This document shows positions 21,630 to 33,674 of a DNA stretch of 64,000 bases, piece by piece. The DNA is from Phymorhynchus buccinoides (lineage: Eukaryota > Mollusca > Gastropoda > Neogastropoda > Raphitomidae). The notes beneath the pieces were generated by a model. The model searched no databases. It saw only the letters and a list, made by a program, of their open reading frames with translations, and was not told where the DNA came from. The stretch is from positions 20,345,831 to 20,409,830 of the forward strand of contig CM065699.1 in assembly GCA_017654935.2 (NCBI GenBank). The letters are read 5' to 3'. A program made the position numbers and the translations under genes. Position 1 is the first letter of the stretch, and each line of letters begins with the position of its first letter.

Positions 21630-21905
21630 AAGGCCAAAGGGTAAGTCGTATGTGTCCGTTTTCGTTTCCTGGTCTCCACGCTGCGTACAGCGAAACATTC
21701 CGATTCGGAGGAGCTTCAAGGGAGAAAAATTATTGGAAGATTTGTTGGAGAAAAAAAGGCAGGAGAATGGGCCACAAGTCAGAAAGATGTACATGACAGA
21801 AAGCAAAGATAAAAGGCAGACTATGTCAGAGTCAAGCAGGGGGCAGATTAAGGAGTTAAAGCAAGAACTCCAGAAGGTTGGGGAATATTTGATGAAAACC
21901 TGAAA
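21630..21905 (-). mobile_element. GAA-tailed retroposon, 3' half
   Basis: The reverse complement carries the CAGTGAAAAC-adjacent block, CTCCGAAATCGG-type sequence, the TCTGCCTTTT...CTTTGCTTTC block and the AACTCC(A)GAAGGTTGGGG region. A chance 83-codon frame crosses it on the plus strand. Confidence 0.7.
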
Positions 21906-22369
21906 ACAAATTGAATGTGTTAATGCTATAAGCAAGAAATAGTGCCGGGCAAGGTGATGAGGATAATAGTCAACAAGAAAGGTAACTCTCTGTAATTACT
22001 TATTAACGAGATACAAGGCGGCACCTGATTATAGGAGCACCCCAAAATTTTTTTTAACAATAGTTTTTTTTTTTTTACTATATGTGAAGGTGCATGGGAA
22101 AAACTACATAAGTCGTCAGCGAATGTTTGAGCAAACCCAAAGTAGCAACAACCCCAAAATATCAATTTTCTTATTTAGGGCATATGTATGTCCTATTTCC
22201 AGGTTCGACCAGTATCCACAACAGAAAGACAATTTGATGTGATTCTTGTTTCATTGATCGTTTTCTAAATCAAAGCAATAGAAACCAAGAGGCAAAATTG
22301 TATTCTATGCCGGTTTGAAAATGATCTATTTCGAAGAAAATTCCAATAGTATAAACCTTTGGAAGCTGT

Positions 22370-22615
22370 GCTTGTAACTTCCTTTAATTTGTCATCTCTT
22401 TGACTCTGCCTTTCCCTTTGCTTACTGTATCTACTATCTCATATCAATGAGTCATTCTCCTGCCTTTTTTCTATACTCTTTGCAATGTTGTCCAGACGAA
22501 GTCGACATGCTGGGCCTAACTTTTCGTAGTCTAGGCGCATGCGGCAGCACGACGCTCTAGCTCATATGACAGGAAAAACGTGCTGAGCGAGCGAACGAAG
22601 AAGAAGAAGTATATG
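22370..22615 (+). mobile_element. GAA-tailed retroposon, subfamily B
   Basis: It has AGCTGTGCTTGTAACTTCCT, the CTCTTTGACTCTGCCTTTCC block, then ATGCTGGGCCTAACTTTTCG, GCGGCAGCACGACGCT and the tail GAACGAAGAAGAAGAAG. Confidence 0.78.
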
Positions 22616-22934
22616 GTATGATAAGCACGTACGTGCACATTTCACGCACCACTATAAGTATGTTGCGCGAGATATTAACCTTGAATTGTCACAAACACAG
22701 TTCCGTACAATAGTCCCACAGCTTCTGGAAGTCTGGTCTTAACTTTCTTAACATTCACCATGCTTCCTGGGTATTGTACCAGCGGACACATAAAAACTGT
22801 TAATCTCAAAAGTATTTTAACAATCATCAGAAAATGTCATGAGTTTATCAAAAACGTTATGCTTTAGGTGTCTAAATGTTATTTATGTGTAAAAATACAA
22901 ATGACGTAAATATGCATCATTGAACCGGTGTATT

Positions 22935-23160
22935 GGCCGTGGCGCGGGGCTCCTACGACCCCTACTTTAAAGTAGCAGAAATATGCCACTGCAGGCATGA
23001 GTGTGGGTCGGGGAGACCGCACATATGGATAAGGATAAACACATGGACTCTTGACGAGTATGGGTCCGGAGAACCCGCATCATCTGGAATAAGGGATAAA
23101 CACTGTTAAAAATGCAGTCCCTTTTCCGTTACATGAGTATGGGTAGGGAAAAACCCGCCC
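22935..23160. repeat. Relative of the 15420 palindromic element
   Basis: GGCTCCTACGACCCCTACTT and later GTGTGGGTCGGGGAGACCGC, then TATGGGTCCGGAGAACCCGC, recall the GGGGTCTCCCACGACCCC core. The inverted order is partly preserved but decayed. Confidence 0.45.
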
Positions 23161-23199
23161 CATCGTGACTGATGATCAAGTGAACAGGGGAATCGGTGA

Positions 23200-23420
23200 C
23201 GGTAATCTTTCACTCTCTTGACTATCTTTTCCTTTCTGTCATATATCTTTCCTACACTTACTGGTCCATCCCCTGCCTTTTTTCCTTTCTTTCTAGAAAC
23301 GCAAAATCTTCTCAGCCAAGGGACGGACATACTGGGACTAATGTTCTTAGTTAGGCACATAACGGCAGCAGACACATCTACGCTCAATGACAGGAAACAT
23401 GAGCGATGAAGAAGAATAAT
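23200..23420 (+). mobile_element. GAA-tailed retroposon, subfamily B
   Basis: It has CTTTCACTCTCTTGACTATC, then ACATACTGGGACTAATGTTC, ACATAACGGCAGCAGACACA, TCAATGACAGGAAACATGAG and the tail GATGAAGAAGAA. It is a decayed B copy. Confidence 0.65.
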
Positions 23421-24142
23421 CTAACGTATCCTAAGAAAGTGATCATTATCAAAATATAATAATTAAAACGTAATCAGCATGGTAAATAGCAAACAACAAA
23501 CTGTGTGACCCCCCCAAAACATTAGACAAAAAGCAAAATACAAGCTTGTGGGCTAATCATTGTTTTTTTTTTGTCACAGGGGTAGCCGCTAGCGTTGGCT
23601 ACGGACGTCGGCAAAAAAAAATGGTAAGGGAACCAAAAAAACGCGTCCACAAAGACAAAATGATAAATCAAGCTAAAACAATGAAAACAAGACTAGCAAC
23701 AAAAACGCATTTTTATTCACAATCAGTCATTTTCGGCGATCACGCCGATGATAACGTGATTTTCCCTGCCACCACTGGCACTGCGCCTACTTTTCCTCGA
23801 AAGCGGTGTCACTTGCTATTTAGTCTGTTCCAAGGTTGGTGTAGTAGCAGAAGCACTATAAGTGTGGGACTGTAGTGACTTTAAAGTCTGATTCACATAT
23901 CTAGACTTGGATGCGATTTTTTGAGCGGACGTCATTTTCGTACGGGTTACGCGTAAGTGCCGTAAAAACTGCGTCAGCGATTTTTTAAACGCGTCAAATC
24001 AAATACTCAAGAAACCATGCGTTAGCGCGACATTGCAAGAATACAGAAAATATAAAAAGACATATTGAGGTTCAATGAACAAAACAACCCGATGAAATTG
24101 CACAATAATAATTGCTTATAAAAAATCCAAAAACAAAACTGT

Positions 24143-24443
24143 GGCCTGTATTCACGTTGAGTAGCATGAGACTTAGCATCATGCTAAACTTAGTAAGCTC
24201 TTCCAAAAGTCTCTATAAATCCTAAATAGGACATGGGCAGAGCTTTAAGTTCGATAATGCTAAGTCCATGCTATCTCAACTGAATACCGACCCAGGGCCT
24301 GTAATCACGTGAGATAGCATGAGATTAGCATCATCGCTAACTTAGAAGCTCTGCCCAAAGTCCTATAAAATCATACAGGACATCGGAAGAGCTTTACGGT
24401 TTAGCTCATGCAAGTCTCATGCAACCAACGTGAATACAGCCCT
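24143..24443. mobile_element. Two tandem palindromic MITEs
   Basis: Each ~150-bp unit is itself an imperfect palindrome. Unit 1 (24143-24292) starts GGCCTGTATTCACGTTGAG and ends CTCAACTGAATACCGACCC. Unit 2 (24296-24443) starts GGCCTGTAATCACGTGAG and ends CCAACGTGAATACAGCCC. The internal arms GCATGAGACTTAGCAT and ATGCTAAGTCCATGCT pair. It is non-coding. Confidence 0.75.
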
Positions 24444-26769
24444 GAACTTCTCTTCTTCGCGTAGCGCAACAGTTTCATGAATTCAAATATGAGAACATCA
24501 TTGTATCATAAGTGAATGAAATTTGATATGGAAAAGAGGTATTTCAAGTATGGTTTCAAAGTACTTGTATCTGTGTTAAAAAGTGTGACTACTTTTGTCG
24601 TTCAATTTGTGAAACAACACACACTCCAAACAAGAAACACCCACAACGAATAATCAAACAGTATACACTATAACTATGTTGTAGTTATCACTAGAAGTGC
24701 TGGAACATAACATAATTATTTATAATTCTGGAAAAAAAAAGGCTAATTTATCCTAGAAACAAGTCAATAAGCAATGTGGAAACAATGGATAGTAACCAAA
24801 TAAAAAATTATGTAAAATATTGTTTATCGCTGAATGAAACATGTAATCTTTGGTCCATTTATGTCCTATTATCAATATACATTTGACAAAATTACACAAC
24901 ACTTCTCTATCACCGCTATACTCAATCTTTTTTTCTTGTCCCCACACACCTCTGCTCTTCCTTTCAAACTATGATTACTATGATTATATTTTTTTACATT
25001 AATGTATTGCTAGTCAGATCTAGGTATGATTGTTTTTGATATTTGTTCACTGTGCTTCGGTTACTTACGCCAATTTTCCATGTGTGATCTTGAATTTTAT
25101 GATTCAGTATTTTCTTCTTTTCATACGACGAACAGGATGCACAAAAAAGCATGTACATACCGTAATTTAAGCGCCCATAAGGGAACCAGCAACATAAGGC
25201 GCACCCCCTGTTTTTTATAAAAAATCGGTATTTGAAACCGAAGGGCGCCATACATCACGATTAAGCGCAAAAGAAACCAAGGGAAACCAAAAAAAGGAAG
25301 AACGAAAACGATCTAGCGAAAGGAAGTGGAAGCCGAACTATATAAACTATATTTAACGCAAGTGAGTGAACTGTTGTCGGTTTGTTGTGGAAGCTAACCA
25401 GAGCATGGTGAGTTGTTCATTTCAACTCTGCGCGACCCCCTTACTTGTCTGTTTGGCATAGATAAGGGCGCATGCGCGGATGGGAGCAGAGGTCAAAGTG
25501 TCGGTAAAAAAAAAAGTTGTGCATAATAGGCGTCAATTACGGGCCCTTATCGTAATAGAGCAATTTTGACTTGACTGATTGTGAACCACACACAAAACAT
25601 AGCACAACACAAACCACACATTCATCAGACCACATCATCATATTCATTAGGGCCAAAGACATATCAGTAAAGCATAATCAATACAAAACGTATTTTTCTT
25701 TTAAATCGTGAATTAAAGCCACATTCATTGTGACTGAACACAAATACATTCAAATTTTACTGTACAATTTTCAATGCACACTTGGAGAGAAAAACCAAGT
25801 ACAAAAGGCTACATTTTAATAACGTAGACGTGTGCAACGTTTAGTGCCGGAATAATCTACGACGTCTGCATCACAAAAACCATCATCACACCACACCCTT
25901 CACCGAGAAGACTTCGTCTGCAGAATATTACCGTCCTTAAGGGTCTATGACCGATGACGTAATATACATCATCATCATAACGTAGGTTGAACAAACAATC
26001 TCACAACAACACAAAATAGAAGCGCCAATTTTGAAAACGAAAACTTTGACGTTCATGCACTCATTATGAGAAATTTAGTTCTTCGAAATGAACAGGGAAC
26101 TAAAATTTAAAAAAAATCAATTTCAATGTCTTCATGTTCAACCTGATTCCAATTTCGGTAAAGGTCAACAGATGTGCACATCCCCTACATTCTCTCGGTG
26201 TTGTATTTTTCGTTATTGCCTTTCTTACAATATAAAAGCGTATTTTAGGAACATTGTAGCTAAAAAATCTTTGAATACATAACCCTATCCACCTACCCCC
26301 ACCTATAAGACGGAAAAACGCAAAGAAACCAAAAACTGTGGACAAAGGCGTGTACTGCGTACATGTGGGGAGTAGGGTTAGGTTTAGGTGCTAGGGTAGT
26401 ATTTCAAAAAAGGTATTAGCTAAAAAATGTCTAAAATACAACCTAGGATATGGTAAGAAAGGCAAAACGGAAAAAGACAATTAAGCGAGAAATCAGGGGG
26501 GGGTGGCACATCTTACCTTTTACCCCAATTTCTTAACATCTCTACGCTAAAATGTTCTAGAAAACGACAAGAACTCCAAAAAACAATGTCAAGTTCTGTA
26601 CTTAAGAATTAATTTGATTTTCCATATTTTATACACAACGGGTGCCAGAAGATCCATAGAGAAGAAATCAACAGATATTTATGTCCCCATTTAAAAGAAA
26701 ATGTGTCAGGCCGTCAAATATAAAGAATACAAAATACAATAAAACATACAAGTAACACTTCACGCAAAG

Positions 26770-26986
26770 TCGCATTTAGCACCACAGACTTCAGACTATG
26801 TCACTAAAGGCATCAAATGGGTCATTATCCAAAGACCCTCTTGTCTTAGTGTTGGGAAGTAAGGCTAGACGTTATTTTATATATATCCAGAAGATCACCA
26901 ACACGAAGGTGGATTTGTTCTTACCCAGGTAAATTAATGAAAATCTTTAGCTGAAAAATATGGCTGGCAGTGACAGGGCTAAAGAA
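26770..26986 (-). mobile_element. MITE, TTAACCCTTTC family, decayed
   Basis: The reverse orientation carries CACTAAAGGCATCAAATGGG, then TTGGGAAGTAAGGC, and ends AATATGGCTGGCAGTGACAG GGCTAAAG, where intact copies have GGCGGTGAAAGGGTTAA. The left end is not clear. A further fragment ends at about 28156 (GGTGGTGAAAGGGTAAAG). Confidence 0.6.
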
Positions 26987-27939
26987 GACGTGACCACTCC
27001 CACCCAAACACAGAAGAAGAAGAAGTCAAAAATCAAATTACTTGAAAAAAAGAAAAAACCCCCAAAAATGGAAGAAAAAATAAGGACAAAATGAACAGCA
27101 CAAACGAATCATATCATCGGTGAACATGTCAAAAACCGAGTATCTCGATTTGGGGGGTGTTGAGTTTCTAATGTTTCCCCGCCACTTTCCACCAAAATGC
27201 TCGTTGTCTCTAACGACTTCTATCGGGGACATGAGGTTGTGAAAATAGTGCCCACATCAGATCTAGTTAGCCCTTTGTCTGCCAAACAGCGCATTTTGCA
27301 CACAATGATTTAACACAATGGCATAAAAGGATCAATCGGGTCGTTACAAGACCTGCTCCATTCATTTTGGGAGAAGTTCAGTTTACGTCGCGTATCGCGA
27401 GCTTTCGCCTTACGACGGGCGAACAAAACAAACCAGGATATAAAACAAAAATTTATTCCTGATACAATGTCTTAGACAAAAAAAAAAAACAAAAAAAAAC
27501 GGCAGAAGCGATCAGAATTTGAAACATGTTATCATGCACTTTGGGATGTAAGGAAAGCCTTAAATATGGACAGAGGCACAAAAAAACACTCAATTCGAGG
27601 CTGGTAGATTGAGTCCCTTTTATTGAAACAAGACAAACGTTTTTTTTTTGTTTTGGCCATAAGCCGTCGTCAGTGCGACGCAAGAAGGTAGCAAAATAGG
27701 AAGAAAAAACTGGAGATAAACCCCCCAAACTGGTGTGTGAGGGTGTTGTGTATGGTTGTTGGTGTATGGGTCAGTCCATGCGGCTCAGTTGCTGTGGCTT
27801 ACGAATGGGGTATGAACGAGTTGCGCAATAATGGTGTTATTGTGTGTGTGTGTGTGTGCAGTGTGCGTTTGGTGTTAGAGAGAGAGAGAAAGAGATGTTT
27901 TGCATATGCGCTGTGGTGGTTGGTGCACTCTTGAATGTT

Positions 27940-28035
27940 TTTGTTGTTGTTGTTGTTGTTGTATCTGTGATGAATAATTGATTGTAAGCGCTTGGGCTCA
28001 GGCGGTTAAAGCGCTATATAAATGTACTGTTTTAT
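27940..28035 (+). repeat. GTT microsatellite and AGCGCT hairpin tail
   Basis: (GTT)n is followed by TGTAAGCGCTTGGGCTCAGG and TTAAAGCGCTATATAAATGT, the hairpin tail seen at 6855 and 45830. Confidence 0.6.
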
Positions 28036-29279
28036 TAGCAAAAGTCACCCACAAACAAAAAGGACAGGAATCCCCCAATTGATGAAGACATTTTTTCTTT
28101 ACCCAGGTAAGTTTAAGGAAATTTTTGCTGAAAGGCGGATGGTGGTGAAAGGGTAAAGACAAAAACCGGTATCTGCGTCTTTTAAAGTCAAAATTTATTT
28201 TGTAACAAAAAATAATTTTAACAAAATCAGGACTAAACTCGCAAGTCTTGAACAACTATCATAATACCGGGAGTGAGAATGCCAAAACAAAAAAAGCGTC
28301 AGCGATAGTATCGTCAAAGTACTCAAACAAAACTTTGCCTACGACATCCAAATATTATATTTTTTTCGTTGCGCGTCTACACGGATCTTACAGTCCGACA
28401 GTTATCAGCCAAAGCCCTGTCAAATTGTGTGGCATCCTTTGGTAGATCTCCTCTTCATCATCACATCGATGGTGTGATAAACAATTTAATGGTTGACGAT
28501 GAACAGTCACCAATAGGTTTGAAAACATTCAAACACTCCTTCAAATCATAGACGAAACATATAAAATGATGCATGCCATTGGGACTAAACTGGCCAACCA
28601 CAGAGAAGCTTACAAAATCAGTCCAAGGGACTGTACTCATTCTACAAACTGCTTCGTATTTCACTGTGTGAGCGCAAAGAAAGGTACCTAAATCAAACAA
28701 TCTCTCTCATGTACTTTTTTCAAATGAGAAAAAGTCGCATTTACGCGCTACGCGGAGGCTCTCACAGCCTGATCATAGTTAATCAATTGTGTCAACGCGG
28801 TTAATTTCAAAAGCTTTTTTTTCTTTTTTTCAAGAACTACAAATAGAGATACCCGAGGTTCTGAATTTCAACGACGATAATTTTTCTTTTATCTCTAGAG
28901 GTGTGGATTTGACCAAGAAAAAAAAGGAAAACTAGATTTTCAACAACCGCGACCCACCCCGACAATAATTTGATTATAATAAAACAAACTACAATAAAAA
29001 TACGCTATAGGAGAAATGGCGCCACATAAGCCTTGAAATAAATCATAAAATGGGTTGGAATAACCCATTTCAAACAAAATATATTAGAACTCATACATCG
29101 GCCGGCAAGAGATGGACATGGAGGAAGTTAGGATTGTCTTAATACCGTGACCGGAACGAAAACCGAAACAAGAGTGCGTTTCTTCACGATTTTTTTTGGC
29201 CGCAATTTTTTACTTCAATGCGGAATTGTTTTAAAATACCGGATTTCGACAAAAAACTGGACCAAAAATCTGATCTCCA

Positions 29280-30092
29280 GAAACTTCATTAGTTTCTCTA
29301 TTATTATACAGAGTCAAAAACAAACACTCGAAAAAAAACGGAAGAAAAATAAGGACAATGAAACAAACAGGAAAAATCGAAGCAGTTATTACTAGGTAGG
29401 TAAGTAGGTAGGTGTAGGGATATTTTTAGGCCTCTCGGCCCTTTTACGTCCCTTCTCAATGAATTTGACTTGTGACGTATTCTTTAGACACAATAATAGC
29501 TCAACACAAATTCCATTTCTTTAATTTGAGACCATTCATTCCGATTTCCGATATTCTTCTACATTATGTCAAAAATCAAATCACTCGCAAACGACAACAA
29601 CAACAAATCACGGAAGAAAATTATGGACTCATAGACACACAAAAGACATCAATGCTCCATCGGGCTCAATCAGCGAGACCCGACTGGCTGGGTCATCATC
29701 TTCGTATAGTAGGTTTTTGTTTTTTATTTCGTCTCTTTTTGATGCTCGATTTCGGACCTCGACCGCATATAGCATCATAAAATCAAACTGATGATTGTGG
29801 ATACTCAACGGGAGAAGAAGAATGCAGTTTCAAATTTAATTTTTTTTAAAACAATTAACTGACTCATATTTTTTGTCTTTTTCATTCTTCTACATAATGT
29901 AACAAATCAAATCACTCGCAAAAAAAAAAAAAAAAAAAAAAAAACCGGAAGAAAAATGGACCAATGAACACACAGAGAGACATTTTATCGCAGTTCTCGC
30001 CAACCAAAACCAATAAAAAATCGCTCGGCCCAAAACCAAAAAACCAAAAAATAACGGAAGAAAAGTAACGCAGGAGACATCGAAGCAGTTCT
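29280..30092. repeat. Three decayed copies of an A-rich ~100-bp motif past the ankyrin gene end
   Basis: The phrase TTCTACATTATGT, then AAATCAAATCACTCGCAAA, then GGAAGAAAAATGGAC recurs at about 29558, 29886 and, partly, at 29330 and 30055. A similar stretch is at 27020-27100. The region would be 3' UTR or flank of the minus-strand gene. A TTTATT at about 29723 could be its poly(A) signal on the minus strand, but nothing else supports this. Confidence 0.4.
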
Positions 30093-30112
30093 TTCTTTAC
30101 CAGCCAATCCAA

Positions 30113-31844
30113 TCACGAGCTACTGTCATGATTATTGGCATCGCTCAGCATATCCCAGGCATCTCGATTCTCGTCGGAACTTCCCGAATCGCTTACCCTT
30201 TCCTTCTCTCCCCCTTCTCCTTTTTCAACTGAAGTTGCCTCCCTTCCTTTGCTTTCCGAAGACTGGTCTCCCTCGGCTCGGGCCGAATCTCGAGTAGCGG
30301 CCGCGGAAACAACTTTTCCCGAGGCGGAAGAAACAGGGTGGGTTTGATCACTGGGGGTAACCTCCCCTGATTCTGCGCTCTCTTCGGTTGCCTCCTCCTG
30401 CGTTAACATTTCGGGATCCGAACTTCCTCCATGATCGATCGCAGCGGGATCAGCGGTGCTTTCTTGGGTAGCAGCGACATCATCCGTTTTCTTCGCCTTC
30501 GATTCGTCATCTTCCGCCGCCTCTCTCTCAATACTTTCCTCCTCAATGATTTCAGGCTCCGAGCTTTGCTCTCTCTCGCCTCCCTCCAGACGTTCGTCAC
30601 TTTCCTCCTCAATGATTTCAGGCTCCGAGCTTTGCTCTCTCTCGCCTCCCTCCAGACGTTCGTCACTTTCCTCCTCGATGATTTCAGGCTCCGAGCTTGG
30701 CTCTCTCTCGCCTCCCTCCAGATGCACGGAGGCGCCTTCTCTCTCCGTGAAACTTCCATCCAAACGTTCTCCCTCTTTATTAATTCTGTCACCATCTTCG
30801 ACTTCTTCTTCTTCTTCTTCTTCGCGAGCCAAAACTTCCGGTTCGGAACTATCGCTCAGGGCGCTACCGCTATCTTTGCTGCTGGTCATGTGTTCCAGCA
30901 CTTCAGGATCGTGGGAAAATTCGGCTTTTTCTCCTTCTCGTTCTTCTTCTTGGTGGCTTCCGCTCGCTTTCGGCAGAAGTTCTTCCGGTTCGGAAACAAC
31001 GCCTTCCTCGCTCTCCTGGTCTGACGGAGTTACGTTTCTTGCCCGTGTCGTTGTCGGTGACGACGACGCAATCCTTTCTTTGACTCCGGTATTTTCGTGC
31101 GAGCCTGTGTGCGCAGCAGCCGCGACCTCTTCTCTCTCTGATCCAGTTTCGGTGCGAACGCCTACCTTACTTTTCGAATCTTCTTCTTTTTCTTCTTCCT
31201 CTCCTCCTCCGACTCTCGAATCCGTCGTCGCGGTAGTGACGCCTCGCTGGTTGGTGGTGGTGGTGGTGGTCGTTGTCGAAGTTTGACGAGAAGTTCCCTC
31301 GCCCGACGACAACAACAACGACAACGACATGGACCCTTCCACGGAATGATCCATTCCGCCCTCTCCGCTCATCGAAACCTGAATGGCCGCCAGTGGCACT
31401 GCCGATGAGTCAGAGTCTTGCAGAGTGGTTTCCCTTAATCGAAGATTGCTTTCTTTCTCCTCATCGTCGTCATTCCCGTTGATTTCCGTAACAACCACGC
31501 CGCCGGTGCTGGTGGTGGTTGGCGCTGCGCACATTTCCGAACCGACGGCAACAACGGGCGTGGCTTGTTCCGGATTGGCCACCGTCGTCGTCGACGACGA
31601 CGACCCTTGTCCTTGACCCGGGTCAAGGTCGAGGTGAAGGTCGGCCAGGGAGCCGGTCAAGGGCACCATGCTCTGCGAATCCTCAGCGGCATGACCTTGA
31701 CCTCCTCCTAGAGTGGCCTGGCCTTGACCCATGACCTCCACGGAGAGGTCGGAGAGGGCGGAGGTCAGGCTGCGGGTGTCTCCGGCGATGATGGACGATG
31801 GACGCCCGATGCTGGACCGATCATAGGAACTGGTCAGTGATTGC
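30113..31844 (-). CDS. Ankyrin-repeat gene, last exon: acidic Ser/Glu-rich tail
   Basis: The acceptor (minus) TTGTTCACAG precedes GCAATCACTG. Its first base completes the Arg codon left open by exon 33126-32956, giving RQSLTSSYDRSS. The frame runs 577 codons to a TGA at 30115-30113 and ends DMLSDANNHDSSS. The sequence is low complexity: Ser/Thr-rich at the start, then strongly acidic, with three copies of a 22-residue unit starting SSEPEIIEEESDERLEGG. No catalytic domain is seen. Such tails are usually disordered and carry protein-binding or phosphorylation sites (inference). The length and uninterrupted frame in a 1.7-kb exon, with silent third-base variation in the repeats, support real coding. 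The link to upstream ankyrin exons is inferred from strand, order and phase. Confidence 0.8.
30534..30735 (-). repeat. In-frame 66-bp tandem repeat in the acidic tail
   Basis: Three units 66 bp apart (TTCAGGCTCC at 30551, 30617 and 30683 on the plus strand). Each encodes 22 residues around SEPEIIEEES. The multiple-of-three unit keeps the frame. It is likely to vary in number between individuals. Confidence 0.9.
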
Positions 31845-31877
31845 CTGTGAACAATGAGAGAAAGAGAGAGTTTTGTT

Positions 31878-31879
31878 AA

Positions 31880-31915
<36 letters not shown>

Positions 31916-31922
31916 GAGTAGT
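31878..31922. repeat. (AGT)n microsatellite in the last intron
   Basis: About 14 AGT units, 35 bp upstream of the last-exon acceptor (minus strand). It is a simple length-variable tract. Confidence 0.9.
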
Positions 31923-32044
31923 ACAGTATTAAAAAACAACTGAAGTTCAGTTTTTGGTAAAATTAAAAATACTAAAATCAGTGTAAAACTGAAAGAGTAG
32001 CACACATGTATAAAGCTTATTCTTAGCCATCATTTAGAAGATTC

Positions 32045-32400
32045 CGGGGCAGTGGGTGGACGCCTCATGCTTCCATATAGGGAACTGGACGACACCGCCC
32101 ACTCCACGAGTCTCTCCCCACGAGTATAAGGGGGGGGGGGGGTCTTTCGTAAAAATAGTTCTCCTACTTTCTTGAAGTTAGCTTGCAACTTCCTCTAATC
32201 TGCCACTCCTTGACTCTGCCTTTTCCCTTTGCTCTCTACTGTCTACTATCTTTCTGACTCATTTGCTCATTCTCCTGAACGTTTTTCACACAAAAAATCT
32301 TCCTAATAATTTGCTCTCCTTTGAGCTCCTCTGAAATCGGAATGCGTCGGCTGTACGCAGCGGGGGGGAGACCAGTGAAAACTGAAAACCAGACACACGC
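32045..32400 (+). mobile_element. GAA-tailed retroposon, subfamily A (tail replaced by CA tract)
   Basis: It starts GGGGCAGTGGGTGGACGCCT and carries the full series: CCACGAGTATAAGGGGGG, CTCTAATCTGCCACTCCTTG, TCTTCCTAATAATTTGCTCT, CGTCGGCTGTACGCAGCGGG, AAAACTGAAAACCAGACACA. It ends in a CA tract at 32398-32412 instead of the usual GAA tail. Confidence 0.8.
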
Positions 32401-32421
32401 ACACACACCTACACAACAGGT

Positions 32422-32785
32422 GCAGAGTGGCACAGTGGTAGCACGTTCGCTTCGTGTCAAGTAAACCCGAGTTCGACCCTGGGTACAGGGGATTTTTCCT
32501 CTCACATTGCACCAGGCCTTACGGTCTTTCGGACGAGATGATAAACCGAGGTCCCATGTGCCCATGCACTTAGCATACGTTAAACCCAGTGGCAACCAAA
32601 AAGTTGTCATTTGGTCAAAATGTACCCCCACCCCCTCCCTCATCAGTCACACAAAAATTGCATGCAAAAATTATAAAATAAAAAAAATTGGGTGGCGCGC
32701 CTCTGGCTCTCTCCAGGTGGGAGCAACCCGAATTTCACAGAGACGCCTCTGTGACTATAAAGTACATAATACCTAATGCCCAATA
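32422..32785 (+). mobile_element. tRNA-derived SINE, full length, sense
   Basis: The head GTGGCACAGTGGTAGCACG (box A) and CCGAGTTCGACCCTGGGTA (box B) open it. A central block GATGATAAACCGAGGTCCCA follows, resembling conserved central domains reported in metazoan SINEs (tentative). The body continues with CACTTAGCATACGTTAAACC, a variable C run, and the 3' part GGGAGCAACCCGAATTTCAC, CTGTGACTATAAAGTAC and an ACATAATACCTAATG tail. It lies downstream (in transcript sense) of exon 33126-32956. Confidence 0.85.
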
Positions 32786-32955
32786 CACACACACACACTC
32801 ACTCACATATGCACACTCACACACCTATCACTGTCCAGCTTATGTCCCATGGCCGCGGAAAATCGCGAAAAACTCTCCCCTCCCCTCTCCCTCCTATCCA
32901 TTTCTCTCTCTCTCACACACACACACACACAACACACACGCACACACATACAAAC

Positions 32956-33126
32956 CTGTCACTGTCCAGTTTATGTCCCATGGCCGCTGCGAATCGTGAA
33001 GAACTCTCCCCTCCCCTTTCCATGTCCCTCTCCCTCCTGTCGATCTCCGTCATGGGGAAGCGCGGGGGGTTGCGGGCCGCCATCAGCTGCTGCTGCAACG
33101 CTTCGTTGATCGCCTTCATCCGCGTT
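32956..33126 (-). CDS. Ankyrin-repeat gene, penultimate exon
   Basis: The acceptor (minus) GTCGTTTGCAG precedes AACGCGGATG. The first base completes the Val codon split at 35964, then TRMKAINEALQQQLMAARN, PPRFPMTEIDRRERDMERGG and SSSRFAAAMGHKLDSD follow. It ends GACAG before the donor GTTTGT, leaving two bases of the Arg codon that the last exon completes. The first half continues the coiled coil of the preceding exon; the second half is charged. Both splice phases agree, which is the main evidence. Two SINE copies in opposite orientation flank it within 25 bp and 170 bp. Confidence 0.82.
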
Positions 33127-33149
33127 CTGCAAACGACAAAAAACGTAAA

Positions 33150-33386
33150 GGTTAGGTACATTATAGTCACAGAGGCGTCTCTGTGAAATTCGGGTTGCTC
33201 CCACCTGGAGAGCGCGTCGCGCCACCCAATTTTTTGTTTTGTTTTTGCATGCGATTTTTGTGTGACTGATGAGGAAGGAAGAGGGGGGGGGGGGGGGGGG
33301 GGGGGTGGTGGTGGTGTAAATTTGGACCAAATGACAACTTTTTCGTTGCCACTGGGTTTAACGTGTGCTAAGTGCATGGGTGCACG

Positions 33387-33417
<31 letters not shown>

Positions 33418-33532
33418 TCCACGTTCAGACCGCAAAGCCTAGTACAAAGTGAGAGTAAAAATCCCTTGTACCCAGGTTCGAACTCGGGTTTAATTGACAC
33501 GAAGCGAACGCGCTACCACTGTGCCACTCTAC
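33150..33532 (-). mobile_element. tRNA-derived SINE, full length, antisense
   Basis: The reverse complement of the 32422 element. Its 3' tail (GTTAGGTACATTATAGTCAC on plus) is at 33150, a long G run at 33283-33305 matches the C run, and the head complement ACCACTGTGCCACTCT is at 33515-33530. Its left edge is about 24 bp upstream of the exon acceptor at 33126, so it may supply part of the branch-point region. Confidence 0.85.
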
Positions 33533-33674
33533 ACTCACATAGAGCTTTAACTCGTTCAAGTCGTTCCAGCCATACATGTCCGGAATAGACGATTTTTCGG
33601 AAGATAAAAAAAAAATAGGGGAGAGCACTTCGTCTTAATTAGAATTGTTTACCTCCATTACTCGGTCAAATACC

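Larger units (their letters stand above)
23421..30112. other. Gene-free stretch with decayed repeats
   Basis: Apart from the entries listed separately, no coding sequence was recognised. Small items seen: a possible MITE at about 25158-25560 (CGTAATTTAAGCGCCCATAA on the left, GGCGTCAATTACGGGCCCTT on the right), poly-A tracts, and a GTT repeat at 27940-27960. ORFs are short and lack domain features. Confidence 0.5.

Noticed and set aside
21652..21903. 83-codon coiled-coil-looking frame (KGEKLLEDLLEKKRQENG)
   Set aside because: It is an antisense read of a GAA-tailed retroposon. The other copies of the same region do not keep the frame.
30431..31286. Plus-strand frames of 197 and 276 codons
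   Set aside because: They are antisense to the acidic last exon, whose splice phase and composition make the minus strand the coding one.
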